From the NCBI GenBank assembly GCA_005502925.1, contig SCPD01000017.1:62001-126000 (forward strand): a DNA stretch of 64,000 nucleotides. Direction: 5' to 3'. Both the position numbers and the translations under genes were made by a program. A model generated the notes under the pieces. That model searched no databases. It was not told the DNA's origin and was given only the letters and a program-made list of their open reading frames with translations. Origin of the DNA: Rhizobiales bacterium Y(2018). Its GTDB lineage: Bacteria > Pseudomonadota > Alphaproteobacteria > Rhizobiales > Aestuariivirgaceae. This document shows, piece by piece, positions 17,741-26,972 of this stretch; within the stretch, counting starts at the first letter, position 1, and the number at the start of each line of letters is the position of its first letter.

Positions 17741-19072
17741 TTATCCTCGGACATAAGCGGGCAGCCATGTCGCGATCTGGGGGAAGATCATCAGCAAGAC
17801 TATTGTGAGGATGATCATGATCACGAATGGCCAGATCGATTTGTAGATATCGACCAGCGTGATCTCCTTCGGCGCGAGGCCGCGCATGAGAAAGAGATTA
17901 TAGCCGAAAGGCGGGCTGATATAGGCGATCTGGCAGGTCATCGTGTACAGGATGCCGAACCAGACCATCTGGTTGTCGACGCCGAGATCGAGCCCCGCGA
18001 CGAGCGGTATGTAGAGTGGCGCGACGATGACCAGCATGGCCGTGTCGTCCAGGAACATCCCCATGATGATGAAGCTGGCCTGCATCAGCACGATCACCAT
18101 CCAGGGCGACAGGTTCCAGTTGTGGATGAAGACATTCTCGATCGCCCGCACCGCGCCTATGCCGTCGAAGACCGACGAGAAGGCCAGCGCGCCGAGGATC
18201 ACCCACATGAACAGCGCCGTGACCGACATGGTTTCCCGCGCCGTCTCGTCCAGTAAGGCCACGGTCAGCCTGCCCTTCCAGGCGGCCGCCAGCGTCGCGG
18301 AGGCGGCACCGACGGCGGCACTTTCGAGAAGGCTCGTATAGCCGGCGACGAAGAGACCGATCATCAGCGCGAAGATCAGGAACGGGATGATGCCGGCCCT
18401 GAGCAGCTTCAGCTTCTCAGCCAACGGCATCGCCAGCTCTTCGTCGCTCAGCTTCGGCGCCAGTGATGGATTGATCTTGACGCGGATCCAGACATAGATG
18501 GCGAAGATAGCGGCCATCAGGAGGCCCGGAAGTATGCCGGCCAGCCACAGGTCGGACACCGGCTGACGCGCGATCACGGCATAGAGCACCATGACGACCG
18601 AGGGCGGAATCAGGATGCCGAGCGTCGAGCCGCCCTGAACGACGCCGGTAATCAGGACTTTGTCATAGCCCCGGCGCAGCATCTCGGGCAGCGCGATCGC
18701 CGAGCCGATGGCGAGACCGGCGACTGAAAGGCCGTTGATCGCGCTGATGATGACCATAAGGAAAATAGTGCCGAGCGCCAGGCCGCCGGACAATTTGCCG
18801 AACCACACATGCATCATCTGGTAGAGCTCTTCGGCAATGCCGCTCTTGGCCATCATGTGTCCCATGTAGACGAAGAGCGGCAACGTCAGCAGCGCATGCC
18901 AGGAGAACAGCTTGAATGCCGCATTGAAGGGCAGCTCGGCGGAGGCATTGCCATAAAGAGCGAGCGCCGAGGCGGCCGCGACCGCGCCGATCATCGCGAA
19001 GACGCGCTGCCCGGTCAGCATGAGAAGGAGCATGCCGGCAAACATCAGGACTGCGATTGCCTCGTAGCTCAT
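17741..19072 (-). CDS. dctM: TRAP transporter large permease (DctM family)
   Basis: The ATG at 19070-19072 overlaps the end of the small permease gene by 4 bp and gives 443 residues, the usual DctM length. About twelve membrane helices are visible; the segments LPLFVYMGHMMAKSG (about 65-80) and GSTLGILIPPSVVMVLYAV (about 150-170) are diagnostic. It is the ion-coupled channel of the importer. ATG-stop overlaps with dctQ indicate translational coupling. Confidence 0.95.
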   Translation of the reverse strand: MSYEAIAVLMFAGMLLLMLTGQRVFAMIGAVAAASALALYGNASAELPFNAAFKLFSWHALLTLPLFVYMGHMMAKSGIAEELYQMMHVWFGKLSGGLALGTIFLMVIISAINGLSVAGLAIGSAIALPEMLRRGYDKVLITGVVQGGSTLGILIPPSVVMVLYAVIARQPVSDLWLAGILPGLLMAAIFAIYVWIRVKINPSLAPKLSDEELAMPLAEKLKLLRAGIIPFLIFALMIGLFVAGYTSLLESAAVGAASATLAAAWKGRLTVALLDETARETMSVTALFMWVILGALAFSSVFDGIGAVRAIENVFIHNWNLSPWMVIVLMQASFIIMGMFLDDTAMLVIVAPLYIPLVAGLDLGVDNQMVWFGILYTMTCQIAYISPPFGYNLFLMRGLAPKEITLVDIYKSIWPFVIMIILTIVLLMIFPQIATWLPAYVRG

Positions 19073-19572
19073 GCCAGCACCTTGCCGCGCGCTTTCGCGA
19101 GATCTTTGAAGAATATCGAGACGCACTGCAGGATCATGAGGACCAGGCAGATGACCATGAGGATCTTGATCGGCACCAGCGAAGGCGCCCACAAGGACGG
19201 CAGGCGCTGGTTGGTGGCCCAGGAATATTGCAGCGAGGACACCGCGCCCCACAACATCACGGCAAGATAGAAGATGACGATCCATACCGTGACCATGTCG
19301 ATGCGCGCTTTGCCGCGCTCCGAAAGATTGGCGTAGATCAGGTCGAGCCGGACATGCGTGTCGTCCTTCAGCGCCTTGGGTCCGGCGAGGAAATAGAACG
19401 CCGCCAGGGTGAACTGCGCGGTCTCGACCGTCCAGTTCTGCACGAAGCCGAAGGCCTTGTCCGATAGGACGTCGAACAGCAGGACGCCGATCATCACGTA
19501 GATCAGATATTTGGCGAAGGCGCCGACGAAATCGGCGATCCTGTCCATGAACCGCACATAAGACGCGATCAC
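19069..19572 (-). CDS. dctQ: TRAP transporter small permease (DctQ family)
   Basis: This 167-residue protein has four hydrophobic helices (about 15-40, 52-75, 95-115, 135-155) and the DctQ-type arginine/glutamate pattern near AGPKALKDDTHVRLDLIYA. It assembles with DctM. The listed start is a GTG at 19570-19572; an in-frame ATG eight codons further in (FMDRIADF) is an alternative. The gene begins 16 bp after the DeoR gene ends, so regulator and transporter are probably co-transcribed. Confidence 0.9.
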   Translation of the reverse strand: MIASYVRFMDRIADFVGAFAKYLIYVMIGVLLFDVLSDKAFGFVQNWTVETAQFTLAAFYFLAGPKALKDDTHVRLDLIYANLSERGKARIDMVTVWIVIFYLAVMLWGAVSSLQYSWATNQRLPSLWAPSLVPIKILMVICLVLMILQCVSIFFKDLAKARGKVLA

Positions 19573-19588
19573 GCGAGCCGTCTCCTTC

Positions 19589-20344
19589 TCATATCACGAG
19601 CACTCCCGAGGCCTTGAGGACGGCGCGCAGGCCGTCCGAGGGGGCGGCATCGCTCACCAGCATATCGATTTCGTCGAAACGGCAGATCTTGTGGGCCGCC
19701 TGCCGGCCGAATTTCTCCGCATGCGCCACGATCACGACCTTGCGCGCATTGCCGCACATCGCGCGCGCGACGGAGGCCTCGTCGAAATTTGCCGCCGACG
19801 GACCGGCCGCCGCATCTAGCGCGGCGACGCCGACGATCGCATAGTCGGCATGAAAGCGGCCGATCTGCTCGATCGCGTCGGCGCCGACGGACTCGCCATT
19901 GTCGGGGGCATAAATGCCCCCGATCAGATGCACACGCGCCTTGCCGCGGCCGCGCGACATCACCTGCGCGATCCGCACGGAATTCGTGACGATCGTCAGA
20001 TCCGCGATCTCGCTCAGCGTCTGGGCGCAGGCGAGTGTAGTCGAGCCTGTATCGATGAAGCAGGTATCACCGGACGTGATGACCTGCGCCAGCTTGCGCG
20101 CGATCTCGCCTTTCTCGGCCGCAGCCTCGTCCATGCGCTGTTCGAAAGTGCCCTCCGCGTGGAGACGCAAGCGCCGCGCGCCACCATGCACCCGCTGCAG
20201 CGTGCCTTTTTCGGCCAGCAGCATGAGATCACGACGGACCGTCTCCGCCGAGACCCCGAAGTCAGCGGCAAGCGCATCGACGGTTACCTCGCCCTCGCGC
20301 TCGATGGCCTCCAGTGCGCGGGCTTGGCGCTGCTTTGGCTTCAC
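19589..20344 (-). CDS. DeoR/GlpR-family transcriptional regulator
   Basis: The GTG at 20342-20344 is chosen: AGGGGA lies about 6 nt upstream and the protein becomes 251 residues, the usual family length; the longer reading starting at 20437 would put the promoter repeats inside the gene. The N-terminal DeoR helix-turn-helix (about 4-58; VTVDALAADFGVSAETVRRD) is followed by the sugar-phosphate-isomerase-like sensor domain (about 75-235; FIDTGSTTLACAQ, VHLIGG). DeoR proteins sense phosphorylated sugars or polyols, which fits the divergent kinase operon. It probably represses both the TRAP genes and that operon. Confidence 0.93.
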   Translation of the reverse strand: MKPKQRQARALEAIEREGEVTVDALAADFGVSAETVRRDLMLLAEKGTLQRVHGGARRLRLHAEGTFEQRMDEAAAEKGEIARKLAQVITSGDTCFIDTGSTTLACAQTLSEIADLTIVTNSVRIAQVMSRGRGKARVHLIGGIYAPDNGESVGADAIEQIGRFHADYAIVGVAALDAAAGPSAANFDEASVARAMCGNARKVVIVAHAEKFGRQAAHKICRFDEIDMLVSDAAPSDGLRAVLKASGVLVI

Positions 20345-20513
20345 AACAGATCCCCTATTCCGGGCTAGGTGAATTTGACTTACCAAATTTGACCATGTCA
20401 ACAGATAAAGCATCATTTTCCTACCTAAAACGGTCAATTTTACCGGGCAATATTGACAATATGGGCAGTTTTGCCGAGATATTGCCCAATCAGGTCACCT
20501 GCAGAGCGTATTC
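20345..20513. promoter_or_regulatory. Divergent promoter region with repeated DeoR-type sites
   Basis: A minus-strand promoter TTGACA (20396-20401), 17-bp spacer, TCAAAT (20373-20378) serves the DeoR gene. AATTTGAC occurs at 20372-20379 and 20386-20393, exactly 14 bp apart, covering the -10 and spacer, and an inverted copy GTCAATTTT lies at 20433-20441. TTGACA at 20453-20458 is a candidate -35 for the plus-strand operon. DeoR proteins usually bind repeated short sites, so autoregulation with control of both sides is likely. Confidence 0.55.
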
Positions 20514-21902
20514 ATGCCCAATCAGGCGCCAGCATTGTCGGGTCGCTTCGACGTCGCCGTCATTGGCGCCGGCATTGTCGGCTGCGCCATCGCCCGCCGC
20601 TTCGCGCTGGCCGGCGCCCGTGTCGCCGTCATCGAGAAGGCGGTCGACATATTGGATGGATCGTCCAAGGGAAATTCGGCGATCCTGCATACCGGCTTCG
20701 ACGCACTGGTCGGCTCGCTCGAACACAGCTGCATCGCCTCCGGCTACGCGGAATATCTGTCGATCCATGGCCGTCTCGGATTGCCGCTGATCCGCTCCGG
20801 TGCGCTTGTGGTGGCCTGGACCGAGGAAGAGGAAGCGATATTGCCCGCATTGATCGAGCAGGCGCATCAGAACGGGGTGACGGATGTCGAAACCTTGTCC
20901 GCCACAGATTTGCGCGCCGCCGAGCCCGGCCTGAGCGCACGGGCCCGCGGCGGATTTCGCGTGCCGCGCGAATTCCTGATCGATCCATGGTCGGCTCCTT
21001 TCGCCTATCTCCTGCAGGCTTGCCAGAACGGCGCCGAGATCCTGCGCGGCGCCGAAGTGACCGGCGGATGCCGTGCCGGCGACTGGATCCTGGAGACAAC
21101 GCGCGGAACGGTGCGCGCTGGACTGGTCGTCAATGCCGCCGGGCTCTGGGGCGATCTTCTGGACGAGAAGCTGATCGGGCGCCGCGACTTCCACATCAAG
21201 CCGCGCAAAGGCCAGTTCGTCGTCTACGACAAGCCCGCGGCGGCGCTCGCTTCCCACATCATCCTACCGGTTCCCAACAAGGTGACGAAGGGCGTCGTCG
21301 TCTGCCGCACCGCCTTCGGCAATCTGCTGGTGGGCCCGACGGCCGAAGACCAGGATGACCGCGAGCACGCTCTCCTGGTTTCCGAGATGCTCGCGTTCCT
21401 GCGACGGCGCGGCGAGGAAATCCTGCCGGGCCTGAAGGATCATGCCGTCACCGCCATCTATGCCGGCTTGCGGCCGGCGACCGAATTCAAGGATTACCAG
21501 ATCCGCTTGCATGACGGGCTGAGCTACATCACCGTCGGCGGCATACGCTCGACCGGTCTTTCCGCGGCATTGGGCATCGCCATCCATGTCGAAGATCTGG
21601 CGCGTCTGGCGCTGACGCCACCCACGGCACCCGCCTGGCCGAAGGTTTCCAACATCAGCGAGTTTGGTGCACGCGACTGGCAGTGCGAGGGCAATGGCGG
21701 CGTCGCCTGTCATTGCGAGTTGGTCACGCGGCGCGAAATCCTCGCGGCACTCGAGGGTCCCCTGGCGGCGCGCTCGCTTGCCGGGCTCAAGCGGCGGACG
21801 CGGGTGACGATGGGACGCTGCCAGGGCTTCTACTGCTCGGCGGAATTGTCACGCCTGACGGACGGACGCTTCGATCGCGCGATGGCGGAGGTGGCGGAGT
21901 GA
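20514..21902 (+). CDS. GlpA-like FAD-dependent dehydrogenase with C-terminal [2Fe-2S] (BFD-like) domain
   Basis: The 462-residue protein opens with a DAO/GlpD-type FAD fold (GAGIVGCAIARRFA near 14-27, then the GNSAILHTGFD region) and ends with a BFD-like domain whose four cysteines, CHCE and GRCQGFYC (about 400-445), can hold a [2Fe-2S] cluster. This layout is that of anaerobic glycerol-3-phosphate dehydrogenase subunit A, and also of opine/cyanide-synthase-type oxidases. With the kinase gene downstream, oxidation of a polyol phosphate such as glycerol 3-phosphate is the best guess. It is the first gene of a three-gene operon, divergent from the DeoR gene. Confidence 0.88.
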   Translation: MPNQAPALSGRFDVAVIGAGIVGCAIARRFALAGARVAVIEKAVDILDGSSKGNSAILHTGFDALVGSLEHSCIASGYAEYLSIHGRLGLPLIRSGALVVAWTEEEEAILPALIEQAHQNGVTDVETLSATDLRAAEPGLSARARGGFRVPREFLIDPWSAPFAYLLQACQNGAEILRGAEVTGGCRAGDWILETTRGTVRAGLVVNAAGLWGDLLDEKLIGRRDFHIKPRKGQFVVYDKPAAALASHIILPVPNKVTKGVVVCRTAFGNLLVGPTAEDQDDREHALLVSEMLAFLRRRGEEILPGLKDHAVTAIYAGLRPATEFKDYQIRLHDGLSYITVGGIRSTGLSAALGIAIHVEDLARLALTPPTAPAWPKVSNISEFGARDWQCEGNGGVACHCELVTRREILAALEGPLAARSLAGLKRRTRVTMGRCQGFYCSAELSRLTDGRFDRAMAEVAE

Positions 21903-23107
21903 GCCTTCCCGGCGAAGTCGATGTCATCGTGATCGGCTCAGGCCCAGCCGGCCTCGGCGCGGCGACGGAGCTCGCATCGGTGGCGCGCGTCCTCGTGCTC
22001 GACCGGGAAACAGAAGCTGGCGGCATCCCCCGGCATTGCGGGCATTTTCCTTTCGGCCTGCGCGAGTTCCACCGATTGATGAGAGGACCCGACTATGCGC
22101 GTGCGCTCGTTGCCCGTGCCGAGGCTTCGGGCGTTCGGATCGCCACGGGCGTGAATGTCGTGAAGCTGCATCCGGGGCCCCGTGTGACGGTGACGTCTGA
22201 CCAGGGACCGCATGAGATCAGGGCAAAACTCGTGCTGATTGCGACGGGCGTGCGCGAGACCTCGCGCGCCCAACGCCTGATCGGCGGCGAAAAGCCGGCC
22301 GGCGTCCTGTCGACGGGCGCCTTGCAGAGCCTCGTCTATCTCGAAGGCAAGCGTCCTTTCCGCCGTCCCATCATTCTCGGAACCGAGCTCGTCTCCTTCT
22401 CGGCGATCATGACATGCCTGCATGCCGGCATCCGTCCGGTCGCCATGATCGAGCCCGGCCCGCGCATCACCGCGCGGCGGCCAGCAATCGTCTATCCCTG
22501 GCTCAAACGGGTGCCTGTTCATCTCTCGACAAATATCCGGCGCATCGAGGGCCGCGAGCATGTCGAGCGTGTCGTGCTCGCAGGTCCGGAAGGCGAGAGC
22601 ACGCTGGCTGCCGACGGCGTTATCGTCACCGGCCGCTTCCGTCCCGAGGCGACGTTGCTGGAGGGCAGTCATCTCGAGCGCGACCCGGCGACCGGCGGCC
22701 CGGTGATCGACAATTTCGGGTGCTGCAGCGATCCTTCCTATTTCGCCGCCGGCAATGTGCTGCGCCCGGTGGAGACGGCGGGCTGGAGCTGGGCCGAGGG
22801 CGTGGCGATCGGAAAAACCATGCGCGCAGGCTTGCAAGGAAAGCTTCCCGACATTGCGCGCCACCGCGTAACAACCACCGGCGATGCCATCGGCTGGGTC
22901 CTTCCGCAAACCGTGCGCGCGCCGGAGAATGCTGCCTTCGACCGTTTCCAGATGCGGGTCAACCGGCCGGTCAGAGGACGTCTTTCATTGCGCGTGGCCG
23001 GGTCCGAATATGCCTCCCGCAGCATCGTCAGCCGTCCCGAGCGGCGCATCACGCTGCCACTGCCGCCGACAATCGGCCCGGTGGAAATCCTGTTGGAGGA
23101 AAAATGA
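21899..23107 (+). CDS. NAD(P)/FAD-dependent oxidoreductase (partner of GlpA-like enzyme)
   Basis: The GTG at 21899 overlaps the stop of the preceding gene as GTGA, behind a GGAGG-rich site, and yields 402 residues. The N-terminal dinucleotide fold VIVIGSGPAGLGAA (about 9-22) and the second fold around residue 160 place it in the pyridine-nucleotide-disulfide oxidoreductase type used as the second subunit of octopine oxidase, HcnB and GlpA-linked enzymes. A single FGCCSDPSYFAAGN stretch near 278 aligns with the FAD-binding C-terminal motif. It probably passes electrons from the GlpA-like subunit to the next acceptor. Confidence 0.85.
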   Translation: MSLPGEVDVIVIGSGPAGLGAATELASVARVLVLDRETEAGGIPRHCGHFPFGLREFHRLMRGPDYARALVARAEASGVRIATGVNVVKLHPGPRVTVTSDQGPHEIRAKLVLIATGVRETSRAQRLIGGEKPAGVLSTGALQSLVYLEGKRPFRRPIILGTELVSFSAIMTCLHAGIRPVAMIEPGPRITARRPAIVYPWLKRVPVHLSTNIRRIEGREHVERVVLAGPEGESTLAADGVIVTGRFRPEATLLEGSHLERDPATGGPVIDNFGCCSDPSYFAAGNVLRPVETAGWSWAEGVAIGKTMRAGLQGKLPDIARHRVTTTGDAIGWVLPQTVRAPENAAFDRFQMRVNRPVRGRLSLRVAGSEYASRSIVSRPERRITLPLPPTIGPVEILLEEK

Positions 23108-24528
23108 GGGCGCTCGCCATCGACCAGGGCACGACGTCGACCCGGGCTCTGCTCGTCGACGAGACCGGCACAAGAGCCGTCCACACGGTTGAGCACCGCC
23201 AATATTATCCGGCACCCGATCATGTCGAGCACGACCCGGTCGAGCTCCTTGCCAATGTGAGCGCATGTCTTGTGGCGGTATCCGAGGTCGATTTCGTGGG
23301 CTTGGCCAATCAGGGCGAGAGCTGTCTCGCCTGGGATGGCCAGACCGGCCAACCCATTACACCGGTGATCGTCTGGCAGGATGCCCGCACGGCGGCCTTA
23401 TGCGATCGCCTCAAGAGCGATGGCGCCGAAACCTTGACGCTGGCCCGGGCCGGCCTGCCGCTCGATCCCTATTTCTCGGCCTCGAAGCTCGGCTGGATCA
23501 TGACGCAGGTGCCGGAGGCCCGTGCGCTTCTGAAAGCGGGCCGCCTGCGGCTCGGTACAACCGATGCCTTCTTCCGTGACCGGCTCACCGGAACATTTGC
23601 AACCGATCCCAGTACCGCATCCCGCACCAGCCTGCTGAACCTGGCCGCCGGCGCCTGGGACCTTGAGCTTTGCGCCCTGTTCGGTGTGCCGATCGAGGCA
23701 CTGCCGGATATCACGGCCACCACGGGCGATCTGGGAATGTTGCCGGGCGGCCACAGGCTCACCGCTTCGATGGTGGACCAGCAGGCCGCCCTCTATGGCC
23801 ATGGCGCGCGAAAAGCCGGAGACGCCAAGATCACATTCGGGACTGGCGCCTTCGCCCTTGCCCTTACCGACAGTTCGACATCACCTGCCGGAGTCCTGCC
23901 GACGATCGCCTGGTTGGAGCACGGCAAGCCACCCGTCTATGCGCTGGACGGCGGCGTCTATGCCGCCTCGTCGGCCGTTAATTTCGCGCGCCAGCTCGGC
24001 TTCTTTTCGAGCTTCGAGGAGATCAATCACTTCGATGCGGCGCCCGCAGTCTCGCGCGGCATTGCCTTTGTCCCGGCGCTTGCGGGTCTCGCCTGCCCAC
24101 ATTGGGATCGCACGGCACGGGGCGCCTGGATGGGCCTGTCGCTTGCAACGACACGCAGCGACATGGCCCAGGCGGTGCTCGAAGGCGTCGCATTTCGGAT
24201 GGCCGAGGTGATGGCGGCGATGTCGATTGCGACGTCCGCTTCCGTTCCCGTGAGCATTGATGGCGGCATGAGCCGAAATCCCTGGTTCTGTCAGTTCCTG
24301 GCCGATGTGCTGGGCCGGCCGCTGCGCATTTCCGATGAGCCGGAGCTCACCGCACTCGGCTGCGCGCAGCTGGCGGCGCGGGGCGCCGGCCTGGAAATCA
24401 CGCGGCCACCGAATGGCCACCTGATTCAGCCGCGCCCCGTCCCCCGTGAATGGCACGATACATTCCGTGCCGCCCGGACGGCTGTCCAGTCGATGGGAGC
24501 GTCCGTGGCCGCGCACATTCCTGGCTGA
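23104..24528 (+). CDS. FGGY-family kinase, glycerol-kinase-like
   Basis: The ATG at 23104 overlaps the previous stop (ATGA), giving 474 residues, normal for FGGY kinases. The N-terminal ATPase fold IDQGTTSTRALLVDE (about 6-20) matches glycerol kinase, FGTGAFAL and LDGGVYAASSAVNFARQLG (about 240-300) form the second lobe entry, and IDGGMSRNPWFCQFLADVLG (about 385-404) is the C-terminal FGGY signature. It would phosphorylate a polyol or sugar with ATP. Context (GlpA-like dehydrogenase, DeoR repressor) favours glycerol or a related C3-C4 polyol; xylulose or erythritol remain possible. Confidence 0.9.
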   Translation: MRALAIDQGTTSTRALLVDETGTRAVHTVEHRQYYPAPDHVEHDPVELLANVSACLVAVSEVDFVGLANQGESCLAWDGQTGQPITPVIVWQDARTAALCDRLKSDGAETLTLARAGLPLDPYFSASKLGWIMTQVPEARALLKAGRLRLGTTDAFFRDRLTGTFATDPSTASRTSLLNLAAGAWDLELCALFGVPIEALPDITATTGDLGMLPGGHRLTASMVDQQAALYGHGARKAGDAKITFGTGAFALALTDSSTSPAGVLPTIAWLEHGKPPVYALDGGVYAASSAVNFARQLGFFSSFEEINHFDAAPAVSRGIAFVPALAGLACPHWDRTARGAWMGLSLATTRSDMAQAVLEGVAFRMAEVMAAMSIATSASVPVSIDGGMSRNPWFCQFLADVLGRPLRISDEPELTALGCAQLAARGAGLEITRPPNGHLIQPRPVPREWHDTFRAARTAVQSMGASVAAHIPG

Positions 24529-24573
24529 TGCCTGCCCCGCGGGAACCAACAGCCCTCGCCGCCGTTTCCTTAT

Positions 24574-25410
24574 ATGCGCGCTCAATGGAAGGGACATTTA
24601 CGGCTTTCCCTCGTTACCATCGCCGTCGAATTGCACGCGGCGACGGAGGCTTCGGCGCGGCCGAGCCTGCATCAGCTCGACAAGAGATCCGGCAAGCGCA
24701 TCCGCTATGAAAAGATCGTGCCCGGCAAGGGCAAGATCGCCGACGAGAACATCGTCAAAGGCTTCGAGCTCGGTTCCGGCAAGCATGTCATCCTGACGCC
24801 GGAAGAGCTCGACAAGATCAAGCTCGCCACCAAACACAGCATCGAGCTTTCGCAATTCGTCGACTATTGCGACATCGACCCGCGCTATTTCGAACGTCCC
24901 TATTATCTGACCCCGGCCGATGACGTCTCGGCCGAAGGTTATGTCGTCATCCGCGAAGCGCTGAAGGCCTCGAAGAAAGCCGGCATCGGCCAGATGGTGA
25001 TGCGCGGCAAGGAAAACCTCGTGGCCGTGCGGCCCTGCGGCGACGGCCTGCTGCTCGAGACCTTGCGCTACGCCGATGAGCTGAAAAAATCCGACAAGGT
25101 CTTCTCGCATGTTCCCAACAAACGCCCGGCGAAGGACATGATCGAGCTGGCGAGCGAGCTGATCGAGCGCAAATCCGGCGCCTTCAAGCCCACTGCCTTC
25201 AAGGATCACTATGGTGACGCGCTCAAGGCGCTGGTCGCCGAGAAACGCAAGCGCGGCAAGGTCACCGATGTCGAGGAGGAAGAAGCGCCGCGGCCCAAGG
25301 GCGACAATGTCATCGACTTGATGGACGCTTTGAAAAAAAGCATCGGCGGCAAGAGCGCCAGTGCGCCCAAGCCGCGAAGGACGGCAGCCCGGAAGAAGGC
25401 GCGCCGCTAG
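24574..25410 (+). CDS. ku: Ku protein (bacterial non-homologous end joining)
   Basis: The 278-residue protein is a single-domain prokaryotic Ku: WKGHLRLSLVTI at residues 5-16 opens the beta-barrel core, and GLLLETLRYADE and the lysine-rich tail (from about 215, ending in RRTAARKKARR) are typical. Ku binds double-strand ends as a homodimeric ring and recruits LigD. It ends 2 bp before the ligase gene, and the three genes form one operon. No clear ribosome site is visible before the ATG, but the conserved motif fixes this start closely. Confidence 0.95.
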   Translation: MRAQWKGHLRLSLVTIAVELHAATEASARPSLHQLDKRSGKRIRYEKIVPGKGKIADENIVKGFELGSGKHVILTPEELDKIKLATKHSIELSQFVDYCDIDPRYFERPYYLTPADDVSAEGYVVIREALKASKKAGIGQMVMRGKENLVAVRPCGDGLLLETLRYADELKKSDKVFSHVPNKRPAKDMIELASELIERKSGAFKPTAFKDHYGDALKALVAEKRKRGKVTDVEEEEAPRPKGDNVIDLMDALKKSIGGKSASAPKPRRTAARKKARR

Positions 25411-25412
25411 CC

Positions 25413-26972
25413 ATGCCCGCAGCCCAGGCCGATACGCTCAGTACCTATCATCGCAAGCGCGATTTCAAAGCGACCTCCGAGCCGCGCGGCCGCGTCGGCC
25501 GGCATGTGGGGCACTCCTTCGTCATCCAGAAGCACGACGCCACGCGCTTGCATTTCGATTTCCGCCTCGAGCTCGACGGGGTTCTGAAGAGCTGGGCAGT
25601 CACCAAAGGCCCAAGCCTCGATCCGGAAGAGAAGCGTCTGGCCGTCCGGGTCGAGGATCACCCGCTCGATTATGGCGGCTTCGAAGGCACCATCCCCGAA
25701 GGCCAATATGGCGGCGGCACCGTGATGTTGTGGGATGAAGGCACCTGGGAGCCGGAAGGAGACTCACATGAGGGCCTGCGCAAGGGCAAGCTCAGCTTCA
25801 TTCTGCATGGCAAGCGGCTCAAGGGCGGCTTCGCCTTGGTGCGCATGCGCAAGGACCGCAGCGCAGGCAAGCGCGAGAACTGGCTGTTGATCAAGCAGCG
25901 CGATGATGAAGCGGATGCGAAGCTCGATCCCATCGAGACCTGGCAGACCAGTGTCAGGACGAAACGCAGCATGGCCGGTATCGCCGGCAAGGCGAAACGC
26001 AAAACCGGCAACAGGCGGGACACATCCCTTCCTCCCTTCATCGCGCCGCAGCTCGCTTACCTGAAAGAGCAGCCGCCCGAGGGCAAGCAATGGATTCACG
26101 AGATCAAATATGACGGTTATCGCATCATCGCGGCAGTCGCCGGCGACGAGATACGCCTCTCTACCCGCAGCGGCCAGGACTGGACCCGAAAATTCACGTC
26201 CATCGCGAAGGCTTTGCGCAAGCTGAAAGCGCAAGCACTGATCGACGGCGAAGTGGTCGTCTTCGGCGCTGCAGGCCGCACCAGCTTCTCGGCGCTCCAG
26301 CAGGCTCTGTCGGAAAACGATGATGCGGCATTGCGCTATATCGTCTTCGACCTGCTGATCCTCGACGGCGAGGATCTGCGCCGATCGCCTTTGAGCGAGC
26401 GCAAGAAGCGGCTGAAAGCCCTCTTCGGCAGAATGGCGGCGCCGCTCTCTTATGGCGATCACATAACGGGCGACAGCGACAAGGTTCTGCGCGAAGCCTG
26501 CCGCCTCGGCGTCGAAGGCCTCGTCTCCAAGGACAAGACGAGCCCTTACGTCTCGCGTCGCGCGCTGAGCTGGATCAAGAGCAAGTGCCTCGGCCGCTCG
26601 GAATTCGTCATTGGCGGCTATCGTCCCTCCGACAAGAAAGGGCGCAGCTTCGCCTCGCTGCTCGTGGGTGAATATGACAAGGGTGGCCGCCTCCTCTATC
26701 GCGGCCGTGTCGGCACCGGTTATGACGAGGCGGTCCTGCGGTCGCTCGGCGCCAAGCTCAGAGCGCGAGAGATCGAGAAATTCCCATTCATCGAAGTGCC
26801 GCGCGCCATTCGCGGCCGTGCCCGCTGGGTGAAGCCCGATCTCGTCGCCGAGATCGCCTTTACCGAGAGAACGCGCGACGGCATTCTGCGCCATCCCGTC
26901 TTTCTGGGCCTGCGCGCCGACAAGCGGGCGCGCGACGTGACCGGCGCGGACAGAGCGGAGATAAAAGCATGA
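25413..26972 (+). CDS. ligD: LigD-type ATP-dependent DNA ligase with 3'-phosphoesterase domain
   Basis: The 519-residue protein has an N-terminal phosphoesterase domain (about 30-180; QKHDATRLHFDFRLE with His41 and His47, and His83 in VEDHPLDYGGFEGTIPEGQY) followed by the adenylation domain (nucleophile Lys232 in EIKYDGYR) and the OB-fold domain (about 400-510). It trims 3' ends and seals breaks held by Ku. The usual third domain, the polymerase, is absent here and is encoded by the next gene, which overlaps by 4 bp. Confidence 0.95.
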   Translation: MPAAQADTLSTYHRKRDFKATSEPRGRVGRHVGHSFVIQKHDATRLHFDFRLELDGVLKSWAVTKGPSLDPEEKRLAVRVEDHPLDYGGFEGTIPEGQYGGGTVMLWDEGTWEPEGDSHEGLRKGKLSFILHGKRLKGGFALVRMRKDRSAGKRENWLLIKQRDDEADAKLDPIETWQTSVRTKRSMAGIAGKAKRKTGNRRDTSLPPFIAPQLAYLKEQPPEGKQWIHEIKYDGYRIIAAVAGDEIRLSTRSGQDWTRKFTSIAKALRKLKAQALIDGEVVVFGAAGRTSFSALQQALSENDDAALRYIVFDLLILDGEDLRRSPLSERKKRLKALFGRMAAPLSYGDHITGDSDKVLREACRLGVEGLVSKDKTSPYVSRRALSWIKSKCLGRSEFVIGGYRPSDKKGRSFASLLVGEYDKGGRLLYRGRVGTGYDEAVLRSLGAKLRAREIEKFPFIEVPRAIRGRARWVKPDLVAEIAFTERTRDGILRHPVFLGLRADKRARDVTGADRAEIKA

